A model generated the notes under the pieces. It made no database searches. It was not told the origin of the DNA and was given only the letters and a program-made list of their open reading frames with translations. Source: Crossaster papposus (Eukaryota > Echinodermata > Asteroidea > Velatida > Solasteridae). Taken from it: a stretch of DNA of 64,000 nucleotides. Below, in pieces: positions 43,115-55,377 of this stretch (position 1 is its first letter; the number at the start of each line of letters is the position of its first letter). Position numbers and translations under genes: made by a program. The stretch spans positions 2,046,001 through 2,110,000 of the forward strand of contig JBAIAA010000251.1 in the NCBI GenBank assembly GCA_037893245.1, written 5' to 3'.

Positions 43115-46100
43115 GCATGTTATGTATTGCGTCCTACCATGGAGGAATAAGGCTTATTCCTCCATGGTCCTACCATAGACATGGAGTTTTTTTCTCTCCA
43201 TGTCTATGGTCCTACCATGGTCCTACATACAAGCTAAAACCTTTTTGAGAGCGGACCACTCCGGAGGATTTAAAAACATTAGGATTAAACCTACAACCTA
43301 CTAGGTTGTAGGAATTTTAGAAAATAAATAATGCAATGGTTGATGAAGGGCACCTTAGTTTTGTTTAAGTTTATTTTTACAAGTTTTCTCTGGAAAAAAT
43401 ACAAAACAGACTATTACATACACAAATTATGAAATTTTGGCCTAAAATGTCAACTGATGAATCAAATTTTACAAAACTTGGCCTCACTGAGATGTCCTAA
43501 CAACATCCCAAACCACATATCAGAAAAAAAGACTTTCATGGAAAATTAAAACATTTTGGGGCAAAACGTATGTTTTAATGCACTTTGTCCCATTTCGGGA
43601 TCTTTTTAATGAAATTTTGGCCTAAAATGTTAACTGATGGGTCAAATTTTACAAAACTTGGCGTCAGATATCGTAACAACATCGCAAACCAAATTTTAGG
43701 GAAAAAAAGACCTTCATGGAAAATTTAAACATTTTGGGGCAAAAATTATGTTTTAGTGCACTTTGTCTCATTTCGGGATCTTTTTAATGAAATTTTGGGC
43801 TAAAATGTCAACTGATGGGTCACATTTTACAAAACTTGGCGTCAGATATCGTAACAACATCGCAAACCAAATTTCAGGAAAAAAAGGACCTTCGTGGAAA
43901 ATTTAAACATTTTGGGGCAAAACTTATGTTTTATTGCACTTTGTCCCATTTCGGGATCTTTTTAATGAAATTTTGGCCTAAAATGTCAACTGATAGGTCA
44001 AATTTTACAAAACTTGGCGTCAGATATCGTAACAACATCGCAAACCAAATTTCCGGAAAAAGAGGACCTTCGTGAAAAATTTAAACATTTTTGGGCAAAA
44101 CTTATGTTTTAGTGCACTTTGTCTCATTTCGGGATCTTTTTAATGAAATTTTGGCCTAAAATGTCAACTGATAGGTCAAATTTTACAAAACTTGGCGTCA
44201 GATGTCGTAACAACATCGCAAACCAAATTTCAGGAAAAAAAGGACCTTCGTGGAAAATTTAAACATTTTGGGGCAAAACGTATGTTTTAATGCACTTTGT
44301 CCCATTTCGGGATCTTTTTAATGAAATTTTGGCCTAAAATGTCAACTGATAGGTCAAATTTTACAAAACTTGGCGTCAGATGTCGTAACAACATCGCAAA
44401 CCAAATTTCCGGAAAAAAAGGACCTTCGTGGAAAATTTAAACATTTTGGGGCAAAACGTATGTTTTAATGCACTTTGTCCCATTTCGGGATCTTTTTAAT
44501 GAAATTTTGGCATAAAATGTCAACTGATGGATCAAATTTTACAAAATTTGGCGTCAGATGTCGTAACAACATTGCAAACCACTTAAAAAAAAAAAAAGGA
44601 CCTTCGTGGAAAATTTAAACCTTTTTGGGCAAAACTTATGTTTTGTATGTTATGTATTGCGTCCTACCATGGTCCTACATACAAGCTAAAACCTTTTTGA
44701 GAGGGGACCACTCCGGAGGATTTAAAAACATTAGGATTAAACCTACAACCTACTACTAGGTTGTAGGAATTTTAAGACGAATTTGGACCATATTTGAAGT
44801 GCGTTGCCATCAATCATGAAGGAACCAACTGCACTTTTGTTTTAGAAAATAAATAATGCAATGGTTGATGAAGGGCACCTTAGTTTTGTTTAAGTTTTTG
44901 TTTCCAATTTTTCTCTGACAATACTGGAAAAAATACAAAACAGACTATTACATACACAAATTATGAAATGTTGGCCTAAAATGTCAACTGATGAATCAAA
45001 TTTCACAAAACTTGGCCTCACTGAGATGTCCTAACAACATCGCAAACCAAATTTCCGGAAAAAAGGGACCTTCGTGGAAAATTTAAACATTTTGGGGCAA
45101 AACTTATGTTTTAGTGCACTTTGTCTGATTTCGGGATATTTTTAATGAAATTTTGGCCTAAAATGTCAACTGATAGGTCAAATTTTACAAAACTTGGCGT
45201 CAGATGTCGTAACAACATTGCAAACCACATAATAAGGAAAAAAAAGACCTTCATTGAATTTTTTTTTTAAAATGGGCAAAACTTATGTTTTAATATGCAC
45301 CTTGTCTCATTGCGGGATCTTTTTAATGAAATGTTGGCCTAAAATGTTAACTGATGGGTCAAATTTTACAAAACTTGGCGTCAGATATCGTAACAACATC
45401 GCAAACCAAATTTTAGGGAAAAAAAGACCTTCATGGAAAATTTAAACATTTTGGGGCAAAAATTATGTTTTAGTGCACTTTGTCTCATTTCGGGATCTTT
45501 TTAATGAAATTTTGGCCTAAAATGTCAACTGATGGGTCACATTTTACAAAACTTGGCGTCAGATATCGTAACAACATCGCAAACCAAATTTCAGGAAAAA
45601 AAGGACCTTCGTGGAAAATTTAAACATTTTGGGGCAAAACTTATGTTTTATTGCACTTTGTCCCATTTCGGGATCTTTTTAATGAAATTTTGGCCTAAAA
45701 TGTCAACTGATAGGTCAAATTTTACAAAACTTGGCGTCAGATATCGTAACAACATCGCAAACCAAATTTCCGGAAAAAGAGGACCTTCGTGAAAAATTTA
45801 AACATTTTTGGGCAAAACTTATGTTTTAGTGCACTTTGTCTCATTTCGGGATCTTTTTAATGAAATTTTGGCCTAAAATGTCAACTGATAGGTCAAATTT
45901 TACAAAACTTGGCGTCAGATGTCGTAACAACATCGCAAACCAAATTTCAGGAAAAAAAGGACCTTCGTGGAAAATTTAAACATTTTGGGGCAAAACGTAT
46001 GTTTTAATGCACTTTGTCCCATTTCGGGATCTTTTTAATGAAATTTTGGCCTAAAATGTCAACTGATAGGTCAAATTTTACAAAACTTGGCGTCAGATGT

Positions 46101-49100
46101 CGTAACAACATCGCAAACCAAATTTCCGGAAAAAAAGGACCTTCGTGGAAAATTTAAACATTTTGGGGCAAAACGTATGTTTTAATGCACTTTGTCCCAT
46201 TTCGGGATCTTTTTAATGAAATTTTGGCATAAAATGTCAACTGATGGATCAAATTTTACAAAATTTGGCGTCAGATGTCGTAACAACATTGCAAACCACT
46301 TAAAAAAAAAAAAAGGACCTTCGTGGAAAATTTAAACCTTTTTGGGCAAAACTTATGTTTTGTATGTTATGTATTGCGTCCTACCATGGTCCTACATACA
46401 AGCTAAAACCTTTTTGAGAGGGGACCACTCCGGAGGATTTAAAAACATTAGGATTAAACCTACAACCTACTACTAGGTTGTAGGAATTTTAAGACGAATT
46501 TGGACCATATTTGAAGTGCGTTGCCATCAATCATGAAGGAACCAACTGCACTTTTGTTTTAGAAAATAAATAATGCAATGGTTGATGAAGGGCACCTTAG
46601 TTTTGTTTAAGTTTTTGTTTCCAATTTTTCTCTGACAATACTGGAAAAAATACAAAACAGACTATTACATACACAAATTATGAAATGTTGGCCTAAAATG
46701 TCAACTGATGAATCAAATTTCACAAAACTTGGCCTCACTGAGATGTCCTAACAACATCCCAAACCACATATCAGAAAAAAAGACTTTCATGGAAAATTAA
46801 AACATTTTTGGGCAAAAATTATGTTTTAGTGCACTTTGTCTCATTTCGGGATCTTTTTAATGACATTTTGGCCTAAAATGTCAACTGATGGGTCACATTT
46901 TACAAAACTTGGCGTCAGATATCGTAACAACATCGCAAACCAAATTTCAGGAAAAAAAGGACCTTCGTGGAAAATTTAAACATTTTGGGGCAAAACTTAT
47001 GTTTTAATGCGGCACTTTGTCCCATTTCGGGATCTTTTTAATGAAATTTTGGCATAAAATGTCAACTGATGGATCAAATTTTACAAAACTTGGCGTCAGA
47101 TATCGTAACAACATCGCAAACCAAATTTCAGGAAAAAAAGGACCTTCGTGGAAAATTTAAACATTTTGGGGCAAAACTTATGTTTTAATGCGGCACTTTG
47201 TCCCATTTCGGGATCTTTTTAATGAAATTTTGGCATAAAATGTCAACTGATGGATCAAATTTTACAAAACTTGGCGTCAGATATCGTAACAACATCGCAA
47301 ACCAAATTTCCGGAAAAAAGGGACCTTCGTGGAAAATTTAAACATTTTGGGGCAAAACTTATGTTTTAGTGCACTTTGTCTGATTTCGGATATTTTTAAT
47401 GAAATGTTGGCCTAAAATGTCAACTGATAGGTCAAATTTTACAAAACTTGGCGTCAGATGTCGTAACAACATTGCAAACCAAATTTTAGAAGAAAAAAAA
47501 AACCTTCATGGAAAATTAAAACATTTTGTGGAAAAACTTATGTTTTAATGCTGACTTTGTCCCATTTCTGACGCCACATATCAGAAAAAAAAGACTTTCA
47601 TGGAAAATTAAAACATTTTTGGGCAAAAATTATGTTTTAGTGCACTTTGTCTCATTTCGGGATCTTTTTAATGAAATTTTGGCCTAAAATGTCAACTGAT
47701 GGGTCACATTTTACAAAACTTGGCGTCAGATATCGTAACAACATCGCAAACCAAATTTCAGGAAAAAAAGGACCTTCGTGGAAAATTTAAACATTTTGGG
47801 GCAAAACTTATGTTTTAATGCGGCACTTTGTCCCATTTCGGGATCTTTTTAATGAAATTTTGGCATAAAATGTCAACTGATGGATCAAATTTTACAAAAC
47901 TTGGCGTCAGATATCGTAACAACATCGCAAACCAAATTTCCGGAAAAAAGGGACCTTCGTGGAAAATTTAAACATTTTGGGGCAAAACTTATGTTTTAGT
48001 GCACTTTGTCTGATTTCGGGATATTTTTAATGAAATTTTTGCCTCAAATGTCAACTGATAGGTCAAATTTTACAAAACTTGGCGTCAGATGTCGTAACAA
48101 CATTGCAAACCACATAATAAGGAAAAAAAAGACCTTCATTGAATTTTTTTTTTAAATGGGCAAAACTTATGTTTTAATATGCACCTTGTCTCATTGCGGG
48201 ATCTTTTTAATGAAATGTTGGCCTAAAATGTTAACTGATGGGTCAAATTTTACAAAACTTGGCGTCAGATATCGTAACAACATCGCAAACCAAATTTTAG
48301 GGAAAAAAAGACCTTCATGGATAATTTAAACATTTTGGGGCAAAAATTATATTTTAATATGCACTTTGTCCCATTTCGGGATCTTTTTAATGAAATTCTG
48401 GCATAAAATGTCAACTGATGGATCAAATTTTACAAAACTTGGCGTCAGATGTCGTAACAACATCGCAAACCACATATCAGAAAAACAATTATCTTCGTGA
48501 AAAATTTTAACATTTCGGGCAAAACTTATGTTTTAATGCACTTTGTCTCATTTCGGGATCTTTTTAATGAAATTCTGGCATAAAATGTCAACTGATGGAT
48601 CAAATTTTACAAAATTTGGCGTCAGATGTCGTAAAAACATTGCAAACCACATATCAGAAAAAAAAGGACCTTCGTGGAAAATTTAAACCTTTTGGGGCAA
48701 AACTTATGTTTTGTATGTTATGTATTGCGTCCTACCATGGTCCTACATACAAGCTAAAACCTTTTTGAGAGGGGACCACTCCGGAGGATTTAAAAACATT
48801 AGGATTAAACCTACAACCTACTACTAGGTTGTAGGAATTTTAAGACGAATTTGGACCATATTTGAAGTGCGTTGACATCAATCATGAAGGAACCAACTGC
48901 ACTTTTTGTTTTAGAAAATAAATAATGCAATGGTTGATGAAGGGCACCTTAGTTTTGTTTAAGTTTTTGTTTACAAGTTTTCTCTGACAATACTGGAAAA
49001 AATACAAAACAGACTATTACATACACAAATTATGAAATGTTGGCCTAAAATGTCAACTGATGAATCAAATTTCACAAAACTTGGCCTCACTGAGATGTCC

Positions 49101-52100
49101 TAACAACATCCCAAACCACATATCAGAAAAAAAAGACTTTCATGGAAAATTAAAACATTTTTGGGCAAAACTTATGTTTTAGTGCACTTTGTCTCATTTC
49201 GGGATCTTTTTAATGAAATTTTGGCCTAAAATGTCAACTGATGGGTCACATTTTACAAAACTTGGTGTCAGATATCGTAACAACATCGCAAACCAAATTT
49301 CAGGAAAAAAAGGACCTTCGTGGAAAATTTAAACATTTTGGGGCAAAACTTATGTTTTAATGCGGCACTTTGTCCCATTTCGGGATCTTTTTAATGAAAT
49401 TTTGGCATAAAATGTCAACTGATGGATCAAATTTTACAAAACTTGGCGTCAGATATCGTAACAACATCGCAAACCAAATTTCCGGAAAAAAGGGACCTTC
49501 GTGGAAAATTTAAACATTTTGGGGCAAAACTTATGTTTTAGTGCACTTTGTCTGATTTCGGATATTTTTAATGAAATGTTGGCCTAAAATGTCAACTGAT
49601 AGGTCAAATTTTACAAAACTTGGCGTCAGATGTCGTAACAACATTGCAAACCAAATTTTAGAAGAAAAAAAAAACCTTCATGGAAAATTAAAACATTTTG
49701 TGGAAAAACTTATGTTTTAATGCTGACTTTGTCCCATTTCTGACGCCACATATCAGAAAAAAAAGACTTTCATGGAAAATTAAAACATTTTTGGGCAAAA
49801 ATTATGTTTTAGTGCACTTTGTCTCATTTCGGGATCTTTTTAATGAAATTTTGGCCTAAAATGTCAACTGATGGGTCACATTTTACAAAACTTGGCGTCA
49901 GATATCGTAACAACATCGCAAACCAAATTTCAGGAAAAAAAGGACCTTCGTGGAAAATTTAAACATTTTGGGGCAAAACTTATGTTTTAATGCGGCACTT
50001 TGTCCCATTTCGGGATCTTTTTAATGAAATTTTGGCATAAAATGTCAACTGATGGATCAAATTTTACAAAACTTGGCGTCAGATATCGTAACAACATCGC
50101 AAACCAAATTTCCGGAAAAAAGGGACCTTCGTGGAAAATTTAAACATTTTGGGGCAAAACTTATGTTTTAGTGCACTTTGTCTGATTTCGGGATATTTTT
50201 AATGAAATTTTTGCCTCAAATGTCAACTGATAGGTCAAATTTTACAAAACTTGGCGTCAGATGTCGTAACAACATTGCAAACCACATAATAAGGAAAAAA
50301 AAGACCTTCATTGAATTTTTTTTTTAAATGGGCAAAACTTATGTTTTAATATGCACCTTGTCTCATTGCGGGATCTTTTTAATGAAATGTTGGCCTAAAA
50401 TGTTAACTGATGGGTCAAATTTTACAAAACTTGGCGTCAGATATCGTAACAACATCGCAAACCAAATTTTAGGGAAAAAAAGACCTTCATGGATAATTTA
50501 AACATTTTGGGGCAAAAATTATATTTTAATATGCACTTTGTCCCATTTCGGGATCTTTTTAATGAAATTCTGGCATAAAATGTCAACTGATGGATCAAAT
50601 TTTACAAAACTTGGCGTCAGATGTCGTAACAACATCGCAAACCACATATCAGAAAAACAATTATCTTCGTGAAAAATTTTAACATTTCGGGCAAAACTTA
50701 TGTTTTAATGCACTTTGTCTCATTTCGGGATCTTTTTAATGAAATTCTGGCATAAAATGTCAACTGATGGATCAAATTTTACAAAATTTGGCGTCAGATG
50801 TCGTAAAAACATTGCAAACCACATATCAGAAAAAAAAGGACCTTCGTGGAAAATTTAAACCTTTTGGGGCAAAACTTATGTTTTGTATGTTATGTATTGC
50901 GTCCTACCATGGTCCTACATACAAGCTAAAACCTTTTTGAGAGGGGACCACTCCGGAGGATTTAAAAACATTAGGATTAAACCTACAACCTACTACTAGG
51001 TTGTAGGAATTTTAAGACGAATTTGGACCATATTTGAAGTGCGTTGACATCAATCATGAAGGAACCAACTGCACTTTTTGTTTTAGAAAATAAATAATGC
51101 AATGGTTGATGAAGGGCACCTTAGTTTTGTTTAAGTTTTTGTTTACAAGTTTTCTCTGACAATACTGGAAAAAATACAAAACAGACTATTACATACACAA
51201 ATTATGAAATGTTGGCCTAAAATGTCAACTGATGGGTCACATTTTACAAAACTTGGTGTCAGATATCGTAACAACATCGCAAACCAAATTTCAGGAAAAA
51301 AAGGACCTTCGTGGAAAATTTAAACATTTTTGGGCAAAACTTATGTTTTAGTGCACTTTGTCTCATTTCGGGATCTTTTTAATGAAATTTTGGCCTAAAA
51401 TGTCAACTGATAGGTCAAATTTTACAAAACTTGGCGTCAGATGTCGTAACAACATTGCAAACCACATATCAGAAAAACAATTATCTTCGTGAAAAATTTT
51501 AACATTTCGGGCAAAACTTATGTTTTAATGCACTTTGTCTCATTTCGGGATCTTTTTAATGAAATTCTGGCATAAAATGTCAACTGATGGATCAAATTTT
51601 ACAAAATTTGGCGTCAGATGTCGTAAAAACATTGCAAACCACATATCAGAAAAAAAAGGACCTTCGTGGAAAATTTAAACCTTTTGGGGCAAAACTTATG
51701 TTTTGTATGTTATGTATTGCGTCCTACCATGGTCCTACATACAAGCTAAAACCTTTTTGAGAGGGGACCACTCCGGAGGATTTAAAAACATTAGGATTAA
51801 ACCTACAACCTACTACTAGGTTGTAGGAATTTTAAGACGAATTTGGACCATATTTGAAGTGCGTTGACATCAATCATGAAGGAACCAACTGCACTTTTTG
51901 TTTTAGAAAATAAATAATGCAATGGTTGATGAAGGGCACCTTAGTTTTGTTTAAGTTTTTGTTTACAAGTTTTCTCTGACAATACTGGAAAAAATACAAA
52001 ACAGACTATTACATACACAAATTATGAAATGTTGGCCTAAAATGTCAACTGATGAATCAAATTTCACAAAACTTGGCCTCACTGAGATGTCCTAACAACA

Positions 52101-52932
52101 TCGCAAACCAAATTTCCGGAAAAAAGGGACCTTCGTGGAAAATTTAAACATTTTGGGGCAAAACTTATGTTTTAGTGCACTTTGTCTGATTTCGGGATAT
52201 TTTTAATGAAATTTTGGCCTAAAATGTCAACTGATAGGTCAAATTTTACAAAACTTGGCGTCAGATGTCGTAACAACATTGCAAACCACATATCAGAAAA
52301 AAAAGACCTTCATTGAAAATTTAAAAAAAATTGGGCAAAACTTATGTTTTAGTGCACTTTGTCTGATTTCGGGATATTTTTAATGAAATGTTGGCCTAAA
52401 ATGTCAACTGATAGGTCAAATTTTACAAAACTTGGCGTCAGATGTCGTAACAACATCGCAAACCAAATTTCAGGAAAAAAAGGACCTTCGTGGAAAATTT
52501 AAACATTTTTGGGCAAAACTTATGTTTTAGTGCACTTTGTCTGATTTCGGGATATTTTTAATGAAATGTTGGCCTAAAATGTCAACTGATAGGTCAAATT
52601 TTACAAAACTTGGCGTCAGATGTCGTAACAACATCGCAAACCAAATTTTAGGAAAAAAAAGACCTTCATGGAAAATTAAGACATTTTGGGGCAAAAATTA
52701 TGTTTTAATATGCACTTTGTCCTATTTCGGGATCTTTTTAATGAAATTTTGGTCTAAAATGTCAACTGATGGGTCAAATTTCACAAAACTTGGCGCCAAA
52801 TGTCGTAACAACATCGCAAACCACATAATAGAAGAAAAAAAAGACCTTCGTAGACAATTTAAACATTTTTGGGCAAAACTTATGTTTTAATGCACTTTGT
52901 CCCATTTCGGGATAATTTTAATGAAATTGATC
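43115..52932. repeat. 178-bp satellite with higher-order modules
   Basis: Monomers of 178 bases (for example starts at 43609, 43787, 43965) share AATGAAATTTTGGCCTAAAA, TGTCAACTGATGG, GTCGTAACAACATCGCAAAC, AGGACCTTCGTGGAAAATTT and CACTTTGTCCCATTTCGGGA. A non-monomer spacer (from GTATGTTATGTATTGCGTCC to ACAGACTATTACATACACAA) begins modules at about 43115, 44645, 46362, 48713, 50885 and 51705. Long stretches of modules 1 and 2, and of modules 3 and 4, are virtually identical. Open frames inside are translations of monomers, not genes. Confidence 0.95.
43136..43210. repeat. two adjacent perfect hairpins at the start of the satellite
   Basis: 43136-43168 is ACCATGGAGGAATAAG, one base, then its exact complement. 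43172-43210 is ACCATAGACATGGAG, a nine-base loop, then its exact complement. All later modules have only CTACCATGGTCCTAC at this point. Confidence 0.85.
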
Positions 52933-53202
52933 TTTTGATCCATCAGTTTGATCAAATTTGATCCATCAATTGAAGGCCAACATTCTACTATTTTGTTCCT
53001 GAAATTGGACAAACAATGGCCAGCTATTGCCTCAAATCACAGTCAGAATGTGACTGTGACCCATGGGAGTACTGAATTTTAACAAGCTCAGACCAGGGTC
53101 AGCGCTGCCCATTGGACCAAGTCCGAGCATGGATGAATATTCCTCCATGATCTGAGACAGTTCATTAATATCTTTGTATATGGTGGAAATATATTGAATG
53201 GT
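52933..53202. other. no gene recognised
   Basis: Transition out of the satellite through GATC-rich words (TTTGATCAAATTTGATCCATC-like) into the dispersed repeat copy 2. Confidence 0.4.
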
Positions 53203-53853
53203 CTTATTATTATTATTATTATTTATTCGGCCAAGAAATAAAAACAAACCAAAAAACAGTACATTGACAAAGTTATACATGTACATGAAATCATTGCAAG
53301 TATAAAGTAACAATGCTTTCAATATAACAGAAACAATAAGTTTAAATAGCAAAACTGAATTATTCAAGGGGTAAAGAGGATTAGAGAGCTGGGGTCAGTG
53401 GGGGATGGGGTTATCGGAGGGAAACGAAGGAAAATGAGAAGTAAAGTATGCAATGGGGATTGGGGAAGGATTGAAGTGGTTGAGAAGGGGAGGGGTGAAG
53501 GAGGGGATTGGTCGAGGAGGGAAGGGGTGGGGAGGGGAGTGGTCAAGTAGGGGGGGGGGGAGTTGTGAGTGTGTGGGGTAGGCGAGTGACGAGTGGTTGT
53601 GGGTTTACAGAGGGAAAGGAAGGGAAATAGGGAATAAAGAATGTGGTCTATTTGGGGGGGGGGGGGGGGGGGGGGGGAGGTTAGACAAATGATAAAAGAT
53701 TGAGGGTTGGAATTAAACAAAGACCAAAAAACCTGGCCAGGGTAGGCAAAAGTGTACTAAAATACTGTAGCCCTAAAGCATGCCTACCCAACCTTGAAAT
53801 GTCTACATACAATTACTATATATCAAATAAAAAATACATTTAAATTAAATACA
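53203..53853 (-). repeat. dispersed repeat, copy 2 (inverted relative to copy 1)
   Basis: Reverse complement of the 13858-14507 repeat, with the (AAT)n tail at 53203-53228 and a long G-tract at 53656-53678. The minus-strand frame 53364-53720 is the pyrimidine tract read as Pro/Ser/Thr and is not a gene. Confidence 0.8.
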
Positions 53854-55377
53854 AATTCCCGGATGTTGAATTTGGTGCACATCATCATAATCATTTAGAA
53901 ACAACAAAAACGAGAACAACACCGGGCTCTAGCCCCGTCTGCAACGCGGCTGAAAACAGGTTTTGAACTCAATCTAGTGATATTTTGTTTTGTATTGGGG
54001 CCAATGTTTAGCAACACTAGATGACGACATTGCGTTCAGATACTAGTCTTTAACGTATGGCTCTTACTTTTTCAAAATACAGTTCTGAAGATTTTGTAAT
54101 TTAGTAGGTTTTCACTTGAATTCACTTTTTAGCCACCACAGTTTAGTTAATTGTGTACTAAACTGGGTGCAGTATATCCACTGATAACCATAAATCAGTG
54201 CACAGCGCAGGAAATGGACCGATGAGTGACGCGAGTTGACCACTGCAGACAATGAAACCATTAGTGAGGGGCCTTGGCTCTCTCTGTCCCTGGCCGGCAT
54301 ACTTCGAGTGTGGAAAGAGAACAAGACCAACACAACAACTACCACATGCCGCTCTACAGCGACGAAAATCATTAACATTCTGCACAACTTAGGTTTGGAG
54401 TTTCACAACAAAATTAATGGATACCGGTACACCTTATGACCTGTTTGCAGTTTATTATACCGGTTGATGTGATACGGTTCAAGCTTTCGTGAATTATGGT
54501 TATATAATTTGGACTGAAGAAACTGTATCCCCTGAAAAAGCTGACAAAGAATACCAACAATTGTCGTAGTTCTCTCCTCGCCTTCCACCACTATGACCCG
54601 TGTTCGATACCGGCCTGGGCCAATATGTAAATTGGATTTTCAGTCCCTGTCGGTTTTCCCCAGGATATTCTTCTTGGGCTTACTTCCTCCCACCTCTAAA
54701 ACTTTACCTTCTTCTCAATGTCTTCTCTTTATTTTTACGCTTACGAGCTACAGTGTCAAATAATAACAAGAAAAATACCTATAGGGGTACAAGAGGGCTC
54801 GAGTGTTTGTTTTTTAATGGGGAAGTATTCTTCAGGCCTCGCATTAAAAAATAGTTCGGGGTGTGTGCACAGAAACAACACCTTTAATAAAAAAATGAAA
54901 TTTTTTTCAATAGGTTAAGATTACGAAATAGCATAGAACATAACATTGATAGTATCGCGTGTTTTCAACCATTTTTCGGTTAAGTATTTATTGAAAAACC
55001 TTCCATTTCCGATAGTTGTCATGAATGGTGTTACTGGCAGTTATTGGGACAGGGGTCTGTAAATCAGTAAGAAATGTCCGCTCGCTGGCAACGCAATTAA
55101 TGTACCGTGTTTACGTTTTCAAGGTTCTTCCAGGAGGCCACGCAAATCACAGCGAAAGCAAGTGTCGAGGTTTGAGCCAATCAGTAGGCTATGCTACGAC
55201 CAACCACGTGTCTTGGCAGCATGTTTAAATTGGCCACCCTTAACGGCCACAGACATTCGTCCCACGTCTTCATACTGACATCTATGATACTGAGCTCCTT
55301 GCATAAGCACCGTTATCGGCATCTTATTTTAAAGTTAACGAATTTTCTTAATTCTTCGACACAATAATTCGAACGAA
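53854..55377. other. no gene recognised; SINE-like copy at 54590-54760
   Basis: Near 54600 the plus strand has TGTTCGATACCGGC (B-box-like) followed by TGGATTTTCAGTCCCTGTCG and GGTTTTCCCCAGG, the body style of an invertebrate tRNA-derived SINE. The remainder up to the ATG at 55378 is the probable promoter region of the downstream gene. Confidence 0.4.

Noticed and set aside
43815-52890. Repeated frames (GHILQNLASDIVTTSQTKFQ type)
   Set aside because: Monomer translations of the 178-bp satellite, identical between modules because the DNA is duplicated.
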